Below, one piece after another: positions 17,113-25,023 of a DNA stretch of 38,959 nt. Origin of the DNA: an uncultured Bacteroidales bacterium (GTDB lineage: Bacteria; Bacteroidota; Bacteroidia; Bacteroidales; UBA932); contig CALVDQ010000023.1 of NCBI GenBank assembly GCA_944326325.1, positions 1 to 38,959 of the forward strand. Direction: 5' to 3'. The notes under the pieces are model-generated. The model ran no database searches and was not told the DNA's origin. It saw nothing but the letters and a program-made list of their open reading frames with translations. Numbering within the stretch: the first letter of the stretch is position 1; every line of letters starts with the position of its first letter. Made by a program: the position numbers and the translations under genes.

Positions 17113-17164
17113 CCGGATATTTGACTAAAATTAGTTTAAACATTTACGGATACAACTTAAAATT

Positions 17165-17896
17165 ATGCTGTTCAGTCTATTACAAATCGCTGGCGAAGCG
17201 GGGGCCGCTGTCGAGGCAATACCTCAGCAGGAAGTGGTGACTTATTCTGTACTGCAACTGGCTGTCAAGGGCGGCTGGCTCATGCTGGTGCTGCTGGCGC
17301 TGTCGATTGTCGCCATCTACATCTTCGGAAAAAAATGGTGGATGATACGCAAGGCCGGCACGATCGACAAGAATTTCATGAAGGACATCAACGAGATGGT
17401 ACATGACGGAAAGATAAAGTCCGCCATAAGCCTCTGCCAGAAATACGACTCACCTATAGCAAGGCTCATAGAGGAAGGGATCGGAAGGATAGGACGGCCT
17501 CTGCAGGACATCCAGACAGCCGTAGAGAACGTCGGGAACGTGGAGGTCGCAAGGCTCGAGAAAGGGCTTCCGATGCTCGCCACGATTGCCGGAGGAGCCC
17601 CGATGATCGGATTCCTCGGTACGGTGATGGGTATGATACAGGCGTTCTTCAATATGGCGAACGCAGGGAACAACATCGACATCACGCTGCTCTCAGGCGG
17701 TATATACACGGCCATGGTGACCACTGTCGGCGGACTTATAGTGGGTATCCTGGCATATTTCGGATACAACTACCTCACTTCCCGCATCTCCGACCTGGTG
17801 TTCGTGATGGAAAGCAATACCATCGACCTGATGGACATCCTCAACGACGAGGCTGACAGACGCGAAGGTAAGGGAGAAATGGCAGCAACGGAGTAG
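17165..17896 (+). CDS. exbB: ExbB/TolQ/MotA-family proton channel
   Basis: 243 residues, inner membrane. Three membrane helices are visible: about residues 36-55 (GGWLMLVLLALSIVAIYIFG), about 140-162 (LATIAGGAPMIGFLGTVMGM) and about 180-205 (YTAMVTTVGGLIVGILAYFG). These correspond to the family's TM1-TM3 with the conserved GFLGTVMGM segment. With ExbD it forms the proton-driven motor that powers TonB. The start at 17165 is the only ATG giving this topology; a longer signal-like N-terminus seen in some relatives is absent. It is followed by exbD after 3 bases, so the genes are co-transcribed. TolQ is the alternative, but the downstream TonB-type protein favours ExbB. Confidence 0.93.
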   Translation: MLFSLLQIAGEAGAAVEAIPQQEVVTYSVLQLAVKGGWLMLVLLALSIVAIYIFGKKWWMIRKAGTIDKNFMKDINEMVHDGKIKSAISLCQKYDSPIARLIEEGIGRIGRPLQDIQTAVENVGNVEVARLEKGLPMLATIAGGAPMIGFLGTVMGMIQAFFNMANAGNNIDITLLSGGIYTAMVTTVGGLIVGILAYFGYNYLTSRISDLVFVMESNTIDLMDILNDEADRREGKGEMAATE

Positions 17897-17899
17897 GAA

Positions 17900-18313
17900 A
17901 TGGCAATCAAGAGAAATACAAAGGTACTGTCGGAATTCTCGATGTCATCCATGACTGACATCGTGTTCCTGCTGCTTATCTTCTTCCTGGTGACATCCAC
18001 GCTTGTGAATCCGAACGCGCTGAAGCTCCTGCTTCCGAAAAGCACGGGCCAGGTCTCTGCCAAGGCTACGGTGAGTGTCTCCATCAAGCACTACCAGGAG
18101 ACCGGTACCTTCACCTACCATATAAACGGAGAACAGACCCCGGTGAGGTTCGACCAGATAGAAGGCGAACTGAACGGGCTTCTCATGACAGAAGAGGACC
18201 CTACATTCTCGATATACTCCGACGAGACAGTCCCTATCGGGGAGGTCGTCAAGCTGATGAACATAGCTAAAAGAAACCATTACAAGGTGATACTGGCGAC
18301 ATCGCCGGAATAG
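17900..18313 (+). CDS. exbD: ExbD/TolR-family protein
   Basis: 137 residues. A short basic cytoplasmic N-terminus (MAIKRNTKVLSEFSMSSMTD) leads to one membrane helix starting at Asp20 (DIVFLLLIFFLVTSTLV). This aspartate is the conserved proton-pathway residue of ExbD/TolR. The periplasmic domain follows (residues about 45-137). It begins 3 bases after exbB, with GGAAATG at the junction, so translation is probably coupled. Many Bacteroidetes loci carry two exbD copies; only one is present here. TolR is an alternative name, but the gene order exbB-exbD-tonB supports ExbD. Confidence 0.93.
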   Translation: MAIKRNTKVLSEFSMSSMTDIVFLLLIFFLVTSTLVNPNALKLLLPKSTGQVSAKATVSVSIKHYQETGTFTYHINGEQTPVRFDQIEGELNGLLMTEEDPTFSIYSDETVPIGEVVKLMNIAKRNHYKVILATSPE

Positions 18314-18336
18314 ACACCGCCTGAAGAATCTCTGAA

Positions 18337-19128
18337 ATGGCCAGGATATACGAACAGGAGCGCGCCCGTCAGGAACGGAAATCCACGGCAGCGGGAATCA
18401 TACTCGCCGCCGCGGTGCATATCCTGCTGCTAGCCATAGGTGTGACGAGCGGACTGAAATACCTCTATCCTCCGCCTCCGGAACAGACCATGCTGGTGGA
18501 ATTCCTGGAAATGGAACCCGAACCAGAGATACCGGAACAGGTTATCAGGGGGACACAGCCGAGAGCCGCCGATGCAGACCCTGAGAAAGACCTGAACCTG
18601 GTGCAGAAATCCGAAGCACAGATGCAAGGAACCAAGGCAAACGAAGCCCCGGAAGCCACCACCGGAGATGACGGGGACGTGGAAGTCCCGGAACCGCCGA
18701 GAAAACCTGAAATCGACAGGAGGGCGCTGTTCCATGCTGCAGACAACGATACGGAAAAGGACACCCTGGCCCCGCAGACGGCAGCCAAGCCTGGGGACAA
18801 GCTGAAGGCCGGGCACGCGCTCGGGAACACCAGGACAGGGAAAAAAGTCGGCGAGCCCAATGCCAGGCTCAAGGGCAGAAGTGTAATGGGAGCAATCCCA
18901 AAGCCGGAATACGGTGTGCAGAACGGAGGGATAGTCGTAGTGGACATCCTTGTGGACAGGCAGGGGAACGTACGCAGCGCGGTTCCTGGAGGCACGGGAA
19001 CTACAGTCTCGGACAAGACGCTGTGGGAAGCGGCGAGAAAGGCGGCACTCAACACGCAATTCAATGTAAAACCGGACGCACCTGTACAGCAGGCCGGAAC
19101 GATAACATATATTTTCAAACTAAAGTAG
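18337..19128 (+). CDS. tonB: TonB-family energy transducer
   Basis: 263 residues. Cytoplasmic N-terminus about 18 residues (MARIYEQERARQERKSTA), one membrane helix (AGIILAAAVHILLLAIGV) containing the conserved His, then a long Pro/Glu-rich periplasmic linker (PEPEIPEQ, VEVPEPPRKPE). The TonB C-terminal domain spans roughly residues 180-263 and includes GGIVVVDILVDRQGNVRSAV and WEAARKAALNTQFNV. The final YIFKLK fits the family. Family knowledge: it carries the energy of the ExbBD motor to outer-membrane receptors. It lies 23 bases after exbD. A TolA-like role cannot be excluded since such proteins share this architecture, but no tolB or pal is nearby. Confidence 0.88.
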   Translation: MARIYEQERARQERKSTAAGIILAAAVHILLLAIGVTSGLKYLYPPPPEQTMLVEFLEMEPEPEIPEQVIRGTQPRAADADPEKDLNLVQKSEAQMQGTKANEAPEATTGDDGDVEVPEPPRKPEIDRRALFHAADNDTEKDTLAPQTAAKPGDKLKAGHALGNTRTGKKVGEPNARLKGRSVMGAIPKPEYGVQNGGIVVVDILVDRQGNVRSAVPGGTGTTVSDKTLWEAARKAALNTQFNVKPDAPVQQAGTITYIFKLK

Positions 19129-19164
19129 TAAAACAACAAAATTGCCGGGAGGCACAAAGAAAAG

Positions 19165-20667
19165 ATGGAAAACAGCAACAATGGCGGATTTTTCCGCGAA
19201 ATGAATGAAGACCGTAGAGATTACGGCGAAAAAGGATTTGGAAACGGAGAGGCAAGGGTTCCTGCAAAGCCGAAAAGACCGAGAATAGGAAGGTCGCAGC
19301 CGAGCGTGGAAAGGCTCTACTCATCCAACGACGAAAGAAGATTCATCCCGGCCGGAGAGCGCAGAAGCTATTCCGGAAACAGCGACAGGAGAAACTCCAG
19401 GGACTATGACAGCCGCGGATACAACGACAGAAACTCCGGAAGCCGCAGAGAATACGGCAGCAGAGGGGATTTCGGCGGGAACAGGGAATACGGTGACCGC
19501 AGGAACTCCGAAGGCAGGGGAAACAGTTACGGAGAGCGCAGAAGCTACGGAAACTATGGCAGCCAGTACGGCAGCCGCAAGGAATACGGCAGCAGAAGCT
19601 ACGGAGATGCCGGCGAGAGGCGCAGGAGCCCGTACGGCGAAAGACGCGGATACCAGGGCAACAGCTACCAGGACGGCGGATATCAGGAAGGCAGAGGCTA
19701 TTCCGACTATGGCGACAGAAGATTCTCTCCGGCTGAAGACGGGGAAAGGAGAACTTACGGAAACGGCAACAGGAGGAACGCCGCACAGGGCCGCAGGCCT
19801 GCTCCGGCCGGCAGGAAGCCTCAGGCCGCAAAACAGTTCCGTCCGAAGGTATCCACAGCTCCGAGCGGTATAAACAAGATGATAGACCGGAAAAGAAAGC
19901 AGGCGGAGGAGGCAATGTCGGACTTCGACTACACTCCGGTACCGGTAAAGGACGAGGTACGCCTCAACAAGTTCATATCCAATTCAGGCATCTGCTCAAG
20001 AAGGGAGGCTGACAACTTCATCCTTGCGGGAGTGGTGACCGTCAACGGGCAGGTCGTTACCGAACTCGGTACAAAGATCAGTGCCAGCAAGGATGACGTC
20101 CGCTTCAACGGGGAAAGGCTGAAAGGCGAGAAGAAAGTCTACATCGTGATGAACAAGCCAAAGGGATTCGTGACCACCACCAGCGACCCTCATGCAGAAA
20201 AGACGGTAATGGAGCTGCTCAAGTCCTGCAAGTCAAGGGTGTTCTCGGTAGGCCGCCTCGACAAGAACACGACAGGTGTCCTGATGTTCACCAACGACGG
20301 TGAAATGGCCGAGAAGCTTACCCATCCGTCCTACAACAAGAAGAAGATCTACCAGGTGACCCTCAGCACCGAGCTTTCACAGGAAGACTTCGACAGGATA
20401 CTGCAGGGTGTGACTCTTACCGACGGAGACATTGCCGCCGACGAGCTCGAATACATTGACGATTCCGACCACAGGAAAATCGGTATCGAGATACATTCCG
20501 GCAAGAACAGGATAGTCAGGAGGATCTTCGAATCCCTCGGCTACGAAGTCAAAGGCCTTGACAGGGTCTATTTCGCCGGACTCACCAAGAAAGGCCTCAA
20601 GAAAGGCCAGTGGAGATACCTCTCCGACGGTGAGGTGAATATCCTTCGGATGGGATCATACCAATAA
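19165..20667 (+). CDS. rluB: RluB/RsuA-family pseudouridine synthase with long Arg/Gly/Tyr-rich extension
   Basis: 500 residues. Residues 1 to about 250 are low-complexity, packed with Arg, Gly, Tyr, Ser and Asn, with recurring units such as GERRSYG, SRKEYGSRSYG and YGERRGYQG; this part is probably disordered and may bind RNA. Residues about 265-310 form an S4 RNA-binding domain (RLNKFISNSGICSRREADNF). The catalytic domain carries Asp366 in VGRLDKNTTGVLMFTNDGE, the essential aspartate of the family. The enzyme isomerises uridine in ribosomal RNA, probably 23S. The catalytic half has normal length. It lies 36 bases after tonB with no terminator between, so it may be the last gene of that operon; an inverted repeat follows. 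RluB versus a related RsuA-family member is not resolved. Confidence 0.93.
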   Translation: MENSNNGGFFREMNEDRRDYGEKGFGNGEARVPAKPKRPRIGRSQPSVERLYSSNDERRFIPAGERRSYSGNSDRRNSRDYDSRGYNDRNSGSRREYGSRGDFGGNREYGDRRNSEGRGNSYGERRSYGNYGSQYGSRKEYGSRSYGDAGERRRSPYGERRGYQGNSYQDGGYQEGRGYSDYGDRRFSPAEDGERRTYGNGNRRNAAQGRRPAPAGRKPQAAKQFRPKVSTAPSGINKMIDRKRKQAEEAMSDFDYTPVPVKDEVRLNKFISNSGICSRREADNFILAGVVTVNGQVVTELGTKISASKDDVRFNGERLKGEKKVYIVMNKPKGFVTTTSDPHAEKTVMELLKSCKSRVFSVGRLDKNTTGVLMFTNDGEMAEKLTHPSYNKKKIYQVTLSTELSQEDFDRILQGVTLTDGDIAADELEYIDDSDHRKIGIEIHSGKNRIVRRIFESLGYEVKGLDRVYFAGLTKKGLKKGQWRYLSDGEVNILRMGSYQ

Positions 20668-20675
20668 TATAAAAA

Positions 20676-20728
20676 GGGCGGTCCGGAAGCCATGCCGGGC
20701 CATATTCGGCAGATTCACCGGACCGCCC
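20676..20728 (+). terminator. Hairpin after rluB, terminator-like
   Basis: GGGCGGTCCGG (20676-20686) pairs perfectly with CCGGACCGCCC (20718-20728) around a 31-base loop. There is no U-tract on the plus strand, and on the minus strand the stem is followed by TTTTT. It may terminate antisense transcription or act as a structured leader of era. Confidence 0.6.
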
Positions 20729-20744
20729 CGAAATACGATACATT

Positions 20745-21644
20745 ATGCCAGGCCATAAGAAACATCGTTCCGGATTCGTGAACATCATCGGCAATCCGAA
20801 TGTCGGCAAGTCGACCCTCATGAATGCACTTGTCGGAGAAAAGCTGTCCATCGTCACTGCCAAGGCACAGACGACCAGGCACAGGATAATGGGAATTGTA
20901 AACGGGGAGGACTACCAGATCGTATACTCCGATACACCGGGCATCCTGAAGCCGAACTACAGGCTGCAGAAGAACATGATGGATTTCGTGGACGCGGCTA
21001 TCGGTGATGCCGATATAATACTGTATGTGACCGATGTCATCGAGAAAAGCGACAAGAACGCCGAATATATCGAGAAGCTGCAGAAGATCAGCTGTCCGGT
21101 GATCCTTGTCATAAACAAGATCGACATCAGCACGCAGGAACAGGTGATGAAGCTGATGGAATGGTGGAAGGAACAGCTGCCGGGCGCCTTGATATTTCCG
21201 GCTTCCGCCAAGGAAAAGTTCAACCTCGACAATATTTTCAGCGCCATCACCGACAACCTTCCCGAAGCTCCGGCATGGTTCGACAAGGACGTGTTCACAG
21301 ACAAGAGCCTCAGGTTCTTTGCCTCCGAGATAATAAGGGAAAAAATCCTCCTTTATTACAGTCAGGAGATACCTTACAGTTGCGAAGTCAGCATCGAAAG
21401 CTTCAAGGAGGGGTCCGAGAGATACGACATCAGCGCCGTGATATATGTGATGAGGGAATCCCAGAAAGGGATTGTCATCGGCAAGGGAGGCCAGGCCCTG
21501 AAAAAGGTCGGGACAAAGGCGAGGTTAGACATGGAGGAATTCTTCCAGAAGAAGGTATTCCTCAGCCTTTTCGTGAAAGTTGATCCGGACTGGAGGGAAA
21601 ACAAGAAGGAACTGCGCAGGTTCGGATACGAAAACGGTGCGTGA
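20745..21644 (+). CDS. era: GTPase Era
   Basis: 299 residues. The N-terminal GTPase has G1 GNPNVGKSTLMNALVG, the Era-specific TAKAQTTRHRIMGI switch region, G3 DTPGI and G4 NKID. The C-terminal KH domain includes GIVIGKGGQALKKVGTKARL. Era binds the 3' end of 16S rRNA and assists 30S subunit assembly. The length is normal for the family. The ATG at 20745 gives a typical start (MPGHKKHRSGFVNIIGNPNV). The stop touches an in-frame GTG of the following topoisomerase gene, but I place that gene's start further downstream. Era sits among housekeeping genes with no sign of transfer. Confidence 0.97.
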   Translation: MPGHKKHRSGFVNIIGNPNVGKSTLMNALVGEKLSIVTAKAQTTRHRIMGIVNGEDYQIVYSDTPGILKPNYRLQKNMMDFVDAAIGDADIILYVTDVIEKSDKNAEYIEKLQKISCPVILVINKIDISTQEQVMKLMEWWKEQLPGALIFPASAKEKFNLDNIFSAITDNLPEAPAWFDKDVFTDKSLRFFASEIIREKILLYYSQEIPYSCEVSIESFKEGSERYDISAVIYVMRESQKGIVIGKGGQALKKVGTKARLDMEEFFQKKVFLSLFVKVDPDWRENKKELRRFGYENGA

Positions 21645-21706
21645 TAACGGCCGGCCCTCCGGAGGTACGGACAACCAGACAAGATCAGGCACACAAAATT
21701 GATTAT

Positions 21707-24406
21707 ATGGACGAAGTGGACAACAGGACTGAAGAAATGGATGATGAACTCGAGCAGGAGATTGTGGAAGAGGGCGAATCATCAGGAAAATATGACAGGC
21801 TGCTGAACGACAGCAGCCGGAAATACCGGTTATCCGGGATGTTCAAGGAATGGTTTCTCGACTATTCCTCGTATGTCATACTCCAGAGGGCCGTTCCGCA
21901 CATAGATGACGGTCTCAAGCCTGTACAGAGGAGGGTCCTGCACACCATGTTCAAGATAGACGACGGCACCTACACCAAAGTGGCCACAATAGTGGGAGAG
22001 GCGATGAAACTCCACCCGCACGGAGACGCCTCCATCCTCGGTGCCCTGGTGCAGATCGGCCAGAAAAGGCTTCTGATAGACTGTCAGGGAAACTGGGGCA
22101 ACGTCATCACCGGCGACTCCAACGCTGCAGGAAGGTACATCGAAGGCCGTCTGACAAGATTTGCCAAGGAAGTGCTCTTCAATCCCAAGATCACCGAATG
22201 GATGAATTCCTACGACGGCAAGAACCAGGAACCGGTCGACCTTCCGGTAAAGTTTCCCCTGCTGCTTGCACAGGGTGCCGAGGGAATCGCAGTGGGTCTG
22301 GCATCAAAGATACTCCCACACAACTTCAACGAACTCCTCGACGCTTCTGTCGCCATCCTAAAGGGAGAGGATTTCGAGCTTTATCCGGACTTCCCGACCG
22401 GAGGATTTGCGGACTGCTCGAAATACAACAAGGGCAGGCGCGGCGGAGTAGTGAAAGTCAGGGCCAGGATCGAGAAGATTGACAAGAACACAATTGCCAT
22501 CACCGAGGTTCCATACGGGAAGACCACCCACATCATAATAGAGTCCATTCTGAAAGCCAAGGACAACGGCAAGATAAAGATAAGGAAGATCGACGACCTG
22601 ACCACAACCCAGGCCAACATCGTTATACATCTTCCGAACGATGTGTCGCCGGACAAGACCATCGACGCCCTGTATGCCTTCACGGACTGCGAGATATCCA
22701 TATCACCGAACACCTGCGTGATAGTGGACAACAAGCCGCAGTTCCTTGATGTGGAGGAAGTGCTAAGGTACAACACGGAGCATACGAAGGAACTACTCGG
22801 GCAAGAGCTCGGGATAAGGCTAGGAGAACTGGAGGACGAGTGGCATTACAGTTCGCTCGAGAGAATATATTTCGAAAACGGGATATACAGGATACTCGAG
22901 AAAAAGGACTCGCTCAGCTGGGAAGAACAGCTTGAAGAGACTTTCTCCGAGATGAAGAAATACCAGGAGCGGGTGCTGCGCGAAATCACGATGGACGACA
23001 TCCTCAAACTCGTGGAGAAACCTATCCGGAAAATCTCGAAATTCGACATCAAGGCCCTTGATGAGAAACTGAAAGGCATTGAGGATGAAATCGATGAGGT
23101 GAAGAACCATCTTGAACACCTCAACGAATTTACCGTCCACTATTTCCAGAACCTCAGGAAAAAATACGGCAAGGACTGGCCGAGGCTTACGGAAATCACG
23201 AACTTCGAGACCATTACCGCCACCAGGGTTGTAAACAACAACGCCAAACTGTACGTAAACCGAGCCGAGGGTTTTGCCGGTATAGGGCTGAAAAAGGAAG
23301 ACAATGCCGAATTCGTCTGTGACTGTTCCGACCTTTCGGAAATCATCGTCATCCGCAAAGACGGCAAATATGTGGTGACGAAAGTCAGTGACAAGGCGTT
23401 CTTCGGACAGGACATCCTGTACGTGGGCCTTTTCGACAGGAACGACCAGCGCACAATCTACAATGTGATCTACCGTGACGGCAAAGGCGGACTGTCCTAC
23501 GCCAAGAGATTTGCCGTTACAAGTATCACACGCGACAAGGAGTACGACATCACCATGGGCACGGCCGGTTCCAGGATACTGTGGTTCACAGCCAACCGCA
23601 ACGGTGAAGCCGAGACGGTCAAGATATATTTCAGGCCCCGGCCGAAACTGAAGAAACTCGTCGATGAATATGATTTCGCCAAGCTTGCCATCAAGGGAAG
23701 GGCGGCGAGGGGAAATCTTGTATCCAAGAATCCTATCCAGCGGATATTACTGAAATCCAAAGGAATATCCACAATAGGAGGGAAAGACCTGTGGTTCGAT
23801 GAGGACATCAACCGGCTGAATGAGGATTCCCGTGGAAAATATCTCGGGCAGTTTTCCGGGAACGACCACATACTGGCCGTATTCCAGGACGGGACCTACT
23901 ACACGACCTCATACGATCTCAGCAACCGCTATCAGGGAGATATCATACTCATCGAGAAACTGGTACCGGGCAAGACGTTCACAGCCATATATTTCGACGG
24001 GCAGCAGAAATGTTTCTACGTCAAGAGGTTCTCGTTCGATCTCAGTGACAACACACCTGTCTCTTTCATATCGGCAGGGAAAGGCTCGTATCTTGTCGCC
24101 ATCAGCCAGGACAAGTATCCGCAGATAGAAATAACCTTCGGCGGGAAATACGAGCACAGGACTCCGGAACTGATAGATGCTGAAGAATTCATAGGAAAGA
24201 AAGGCCTGCAGGCCAAAGGTAAGAAACTCAGCCAGTACGATGTGAAGGAAGCGAGATTCACCGAACCGCTGGACAAGGAGGAGAATACGGAAGAAGGAGA
24301 GGCCGGACAAGAGCAGGAGGGAGACATCGGGCAGGAGCCCGGCTTTGAGGAAGACAGCGGGGATATGCAGGGGATGTCGGACGGAAGCGACCTGACCCTG
24401 TTCTGA
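21707..24406 (+). CDS. parC: DNA topoisomerase IV subunit A (ParC/GyrA family)
   Basis: About 899 residues from the ATG at 21707; a GTG at 21641 overlapping the era stop would add 22 unconserved residues. The breakage-reunion domain carries the catalytic Tyr144 in AAGRYIEGRLTRFA, preceded by HIDDGLKPVQRRVLHTMF and HPHGDASILGALVQIGQ. The ParC/GyrA long coiled-coil follows (around residues 420-480, rich in Glu and Lys). The C-terminal beta-pinwheel region is weakly conserved, and no clear GyrA-box is visible, which favours ParC over GyrA. The very C-terminus is acidic (EEGEAGQEQEGD). The enzyme separates linked daughter chromosomes together with ParE, which is not in this window. Confidence 0.88.
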   Translation: MDEVDNRTEEMDDELEQEIVEEGESSGKYDRLLNDSSRKYRLSGMFKEWFLDYSSYVILQRAVPHIDDGLKPVQRRVLHTMFKIDDGTYTKVATIVGEAMKLHPHGDASILGALVQIGQKRLLIDCQGNWGNVITGDSNAAGRYIEGRLTRFAKEVLFNPKITEWMNSYDGKNQEPVDLPVKFPLLLAQGAEGIAVGLASKILPHNFNELLDASVAILKGEDFELYPDFPTGGFADCSKYNKGRRGGVVKVRARIEKIDKNTIAITEVPYGKTTHIIIESILKAKDNGKIKIRKIDDLTTTQANIVIHLPNDVSPDKTIDALYAFTDCEISISPNTCVIVDNKPQFLDVEEVLRYNTEHTKELLGQELGIRLGELEDEWHYSSLERIYFENGIYRILEKKDSLSWEEQLEETFSEMKKYQERVLREITMDDILKLVEKPIRKISKFDIKALDEKLKGIEDEIDEVKNHLEHLNEFTVHYFQNLRKKYGKDWPRLTEITNFETITATRVVNNNAKLYVNRAEGFAGIGLKKEDNAEFVCDCSDLSEIIVIRKDGKYVVTKVSDKAFFGQDILYVGLFDRNDQRTIYNVIYRDGKGGLSYAKRFAVTSITRDKEYDITMGTAGSRILWFTANRNGEAETVKIYFRPRPKLKKLVDEYDFAKLAIKGRAARGNLVSKNPIQRILLKSKGISTIGGKDLWFDEDINRLNEDSRGKYLGQFSGNDHILAVFQDGTYYTTSYDLSNRYQGDIILIEKLVPGKTFTAIYFDGQQKCFYVKRFSFDLSDNTPVSFISAGKGSYLVAISQDKYPQIEITFGGKYEHRTPELIDAEEFIGKKGLQAKGKKLSQYDVKEARFTEPLDKEENTEEGEAGQEQEGDIGQEPGFEEDSGDMQGMSDGSDLTLF

Positions 24407-24462
24407 AGTTAACGGGAAATGGCCGCGGACGGCTGGCAGATTAAGACAAAGGAATTTCCGGA

Positions 24463-25023
24463 ATGGGAAAGTACATATCTATCAACGGTTTCATGGGTTG
24501 CGGAAAAAGTTCCGTAGGCGAAAGGCTTGCGGGACGGCTTTCTTGCGGTCTGACTGACCTGGACAGATATATCGAGGAAAAGAGCGGAAGACAGATAAAG
24601 GAAATTTTCGCCTCTGAAGGAGAGGCCGCATTCAGGAGGATGGAAAAAGAGGCGCTGAAGGAAATTCTCGGAAAGGAAGAGCGGAAAGGTGCTATGCCGT
24701 CAGGCGTGGTTTCCCTGGGCGGAGGTACTGTGACCACACCGGAATGTGCCGGCATGGTAAAGGACCTGACCGTATGCATATATCTCAGGGCCGGAACGGA
24801 TACTCTTGTGGAAAATCTGCGCAACGATTTCTCGTCAAGGCCCATGCTTGAAAACCCGGACGGGGAACAGGCATTGCGTGCCAGAATCGAGGAACTGATG
24901 TCCATCCGCAGCCGCATCTACGAAGATACGGCCTCGATAACCATAGACATCGACGGAAAGTCCTTCGACGAAGTCACATCGGAGATACTGTCCTGCCTCG
25001 GTCTTCCTACAGACCGGACATGA
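24463..25023 (+). CDS. aroK: Shikimate kinase
   Basis: 186 residues, within the usual 165-190 range. The Walker A is GFMGCGKSSVGERLA near the N-terminus, followed by the shikimate-binding DLDRYIEE with the conserved Asp. FASEGEAAFRRMEKEAL contains the conserved FRxxE, VVSLGGGT gives the glycine-rich substrate loop, and the lid region has DFSSRPML with its Arg. It phosphorylates shikimate at the 3-hydroxyl in the aromatic amino acid pathway. The gene stands apart from other aro genes. Its last 17 bases overlap the end of the convergent recJ gene. Confidence 0.96.
   Translation: MGKYISINGFMGCGKSSVGERLAGRLSCGLTDLDRYIEEKSGRQIKEIFASEGEAAFRRMEKEALKEILGKEERKGAMPSGVVSLGGGTVTTPECAGMVKDLTVCIYLRAGTDTLVENLRNDFSSRPMLENPDGEQALRARIEELMSIRSRIYEDTASITIDIDGKSFDEVTSEILSCLGLPTDRT

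Noticed and set aside
16839..17240. 133-codon open frame running into exbB
   Set aside because: It overlaps the exbB promoter and start in another frame and shows no recognisable domain.
21641..21706. GTG start for the topoisomerase gene overlapping the era stop
   Set aside because: The extra 22 residues look unlike the family, and an ATG at 21707 is available.
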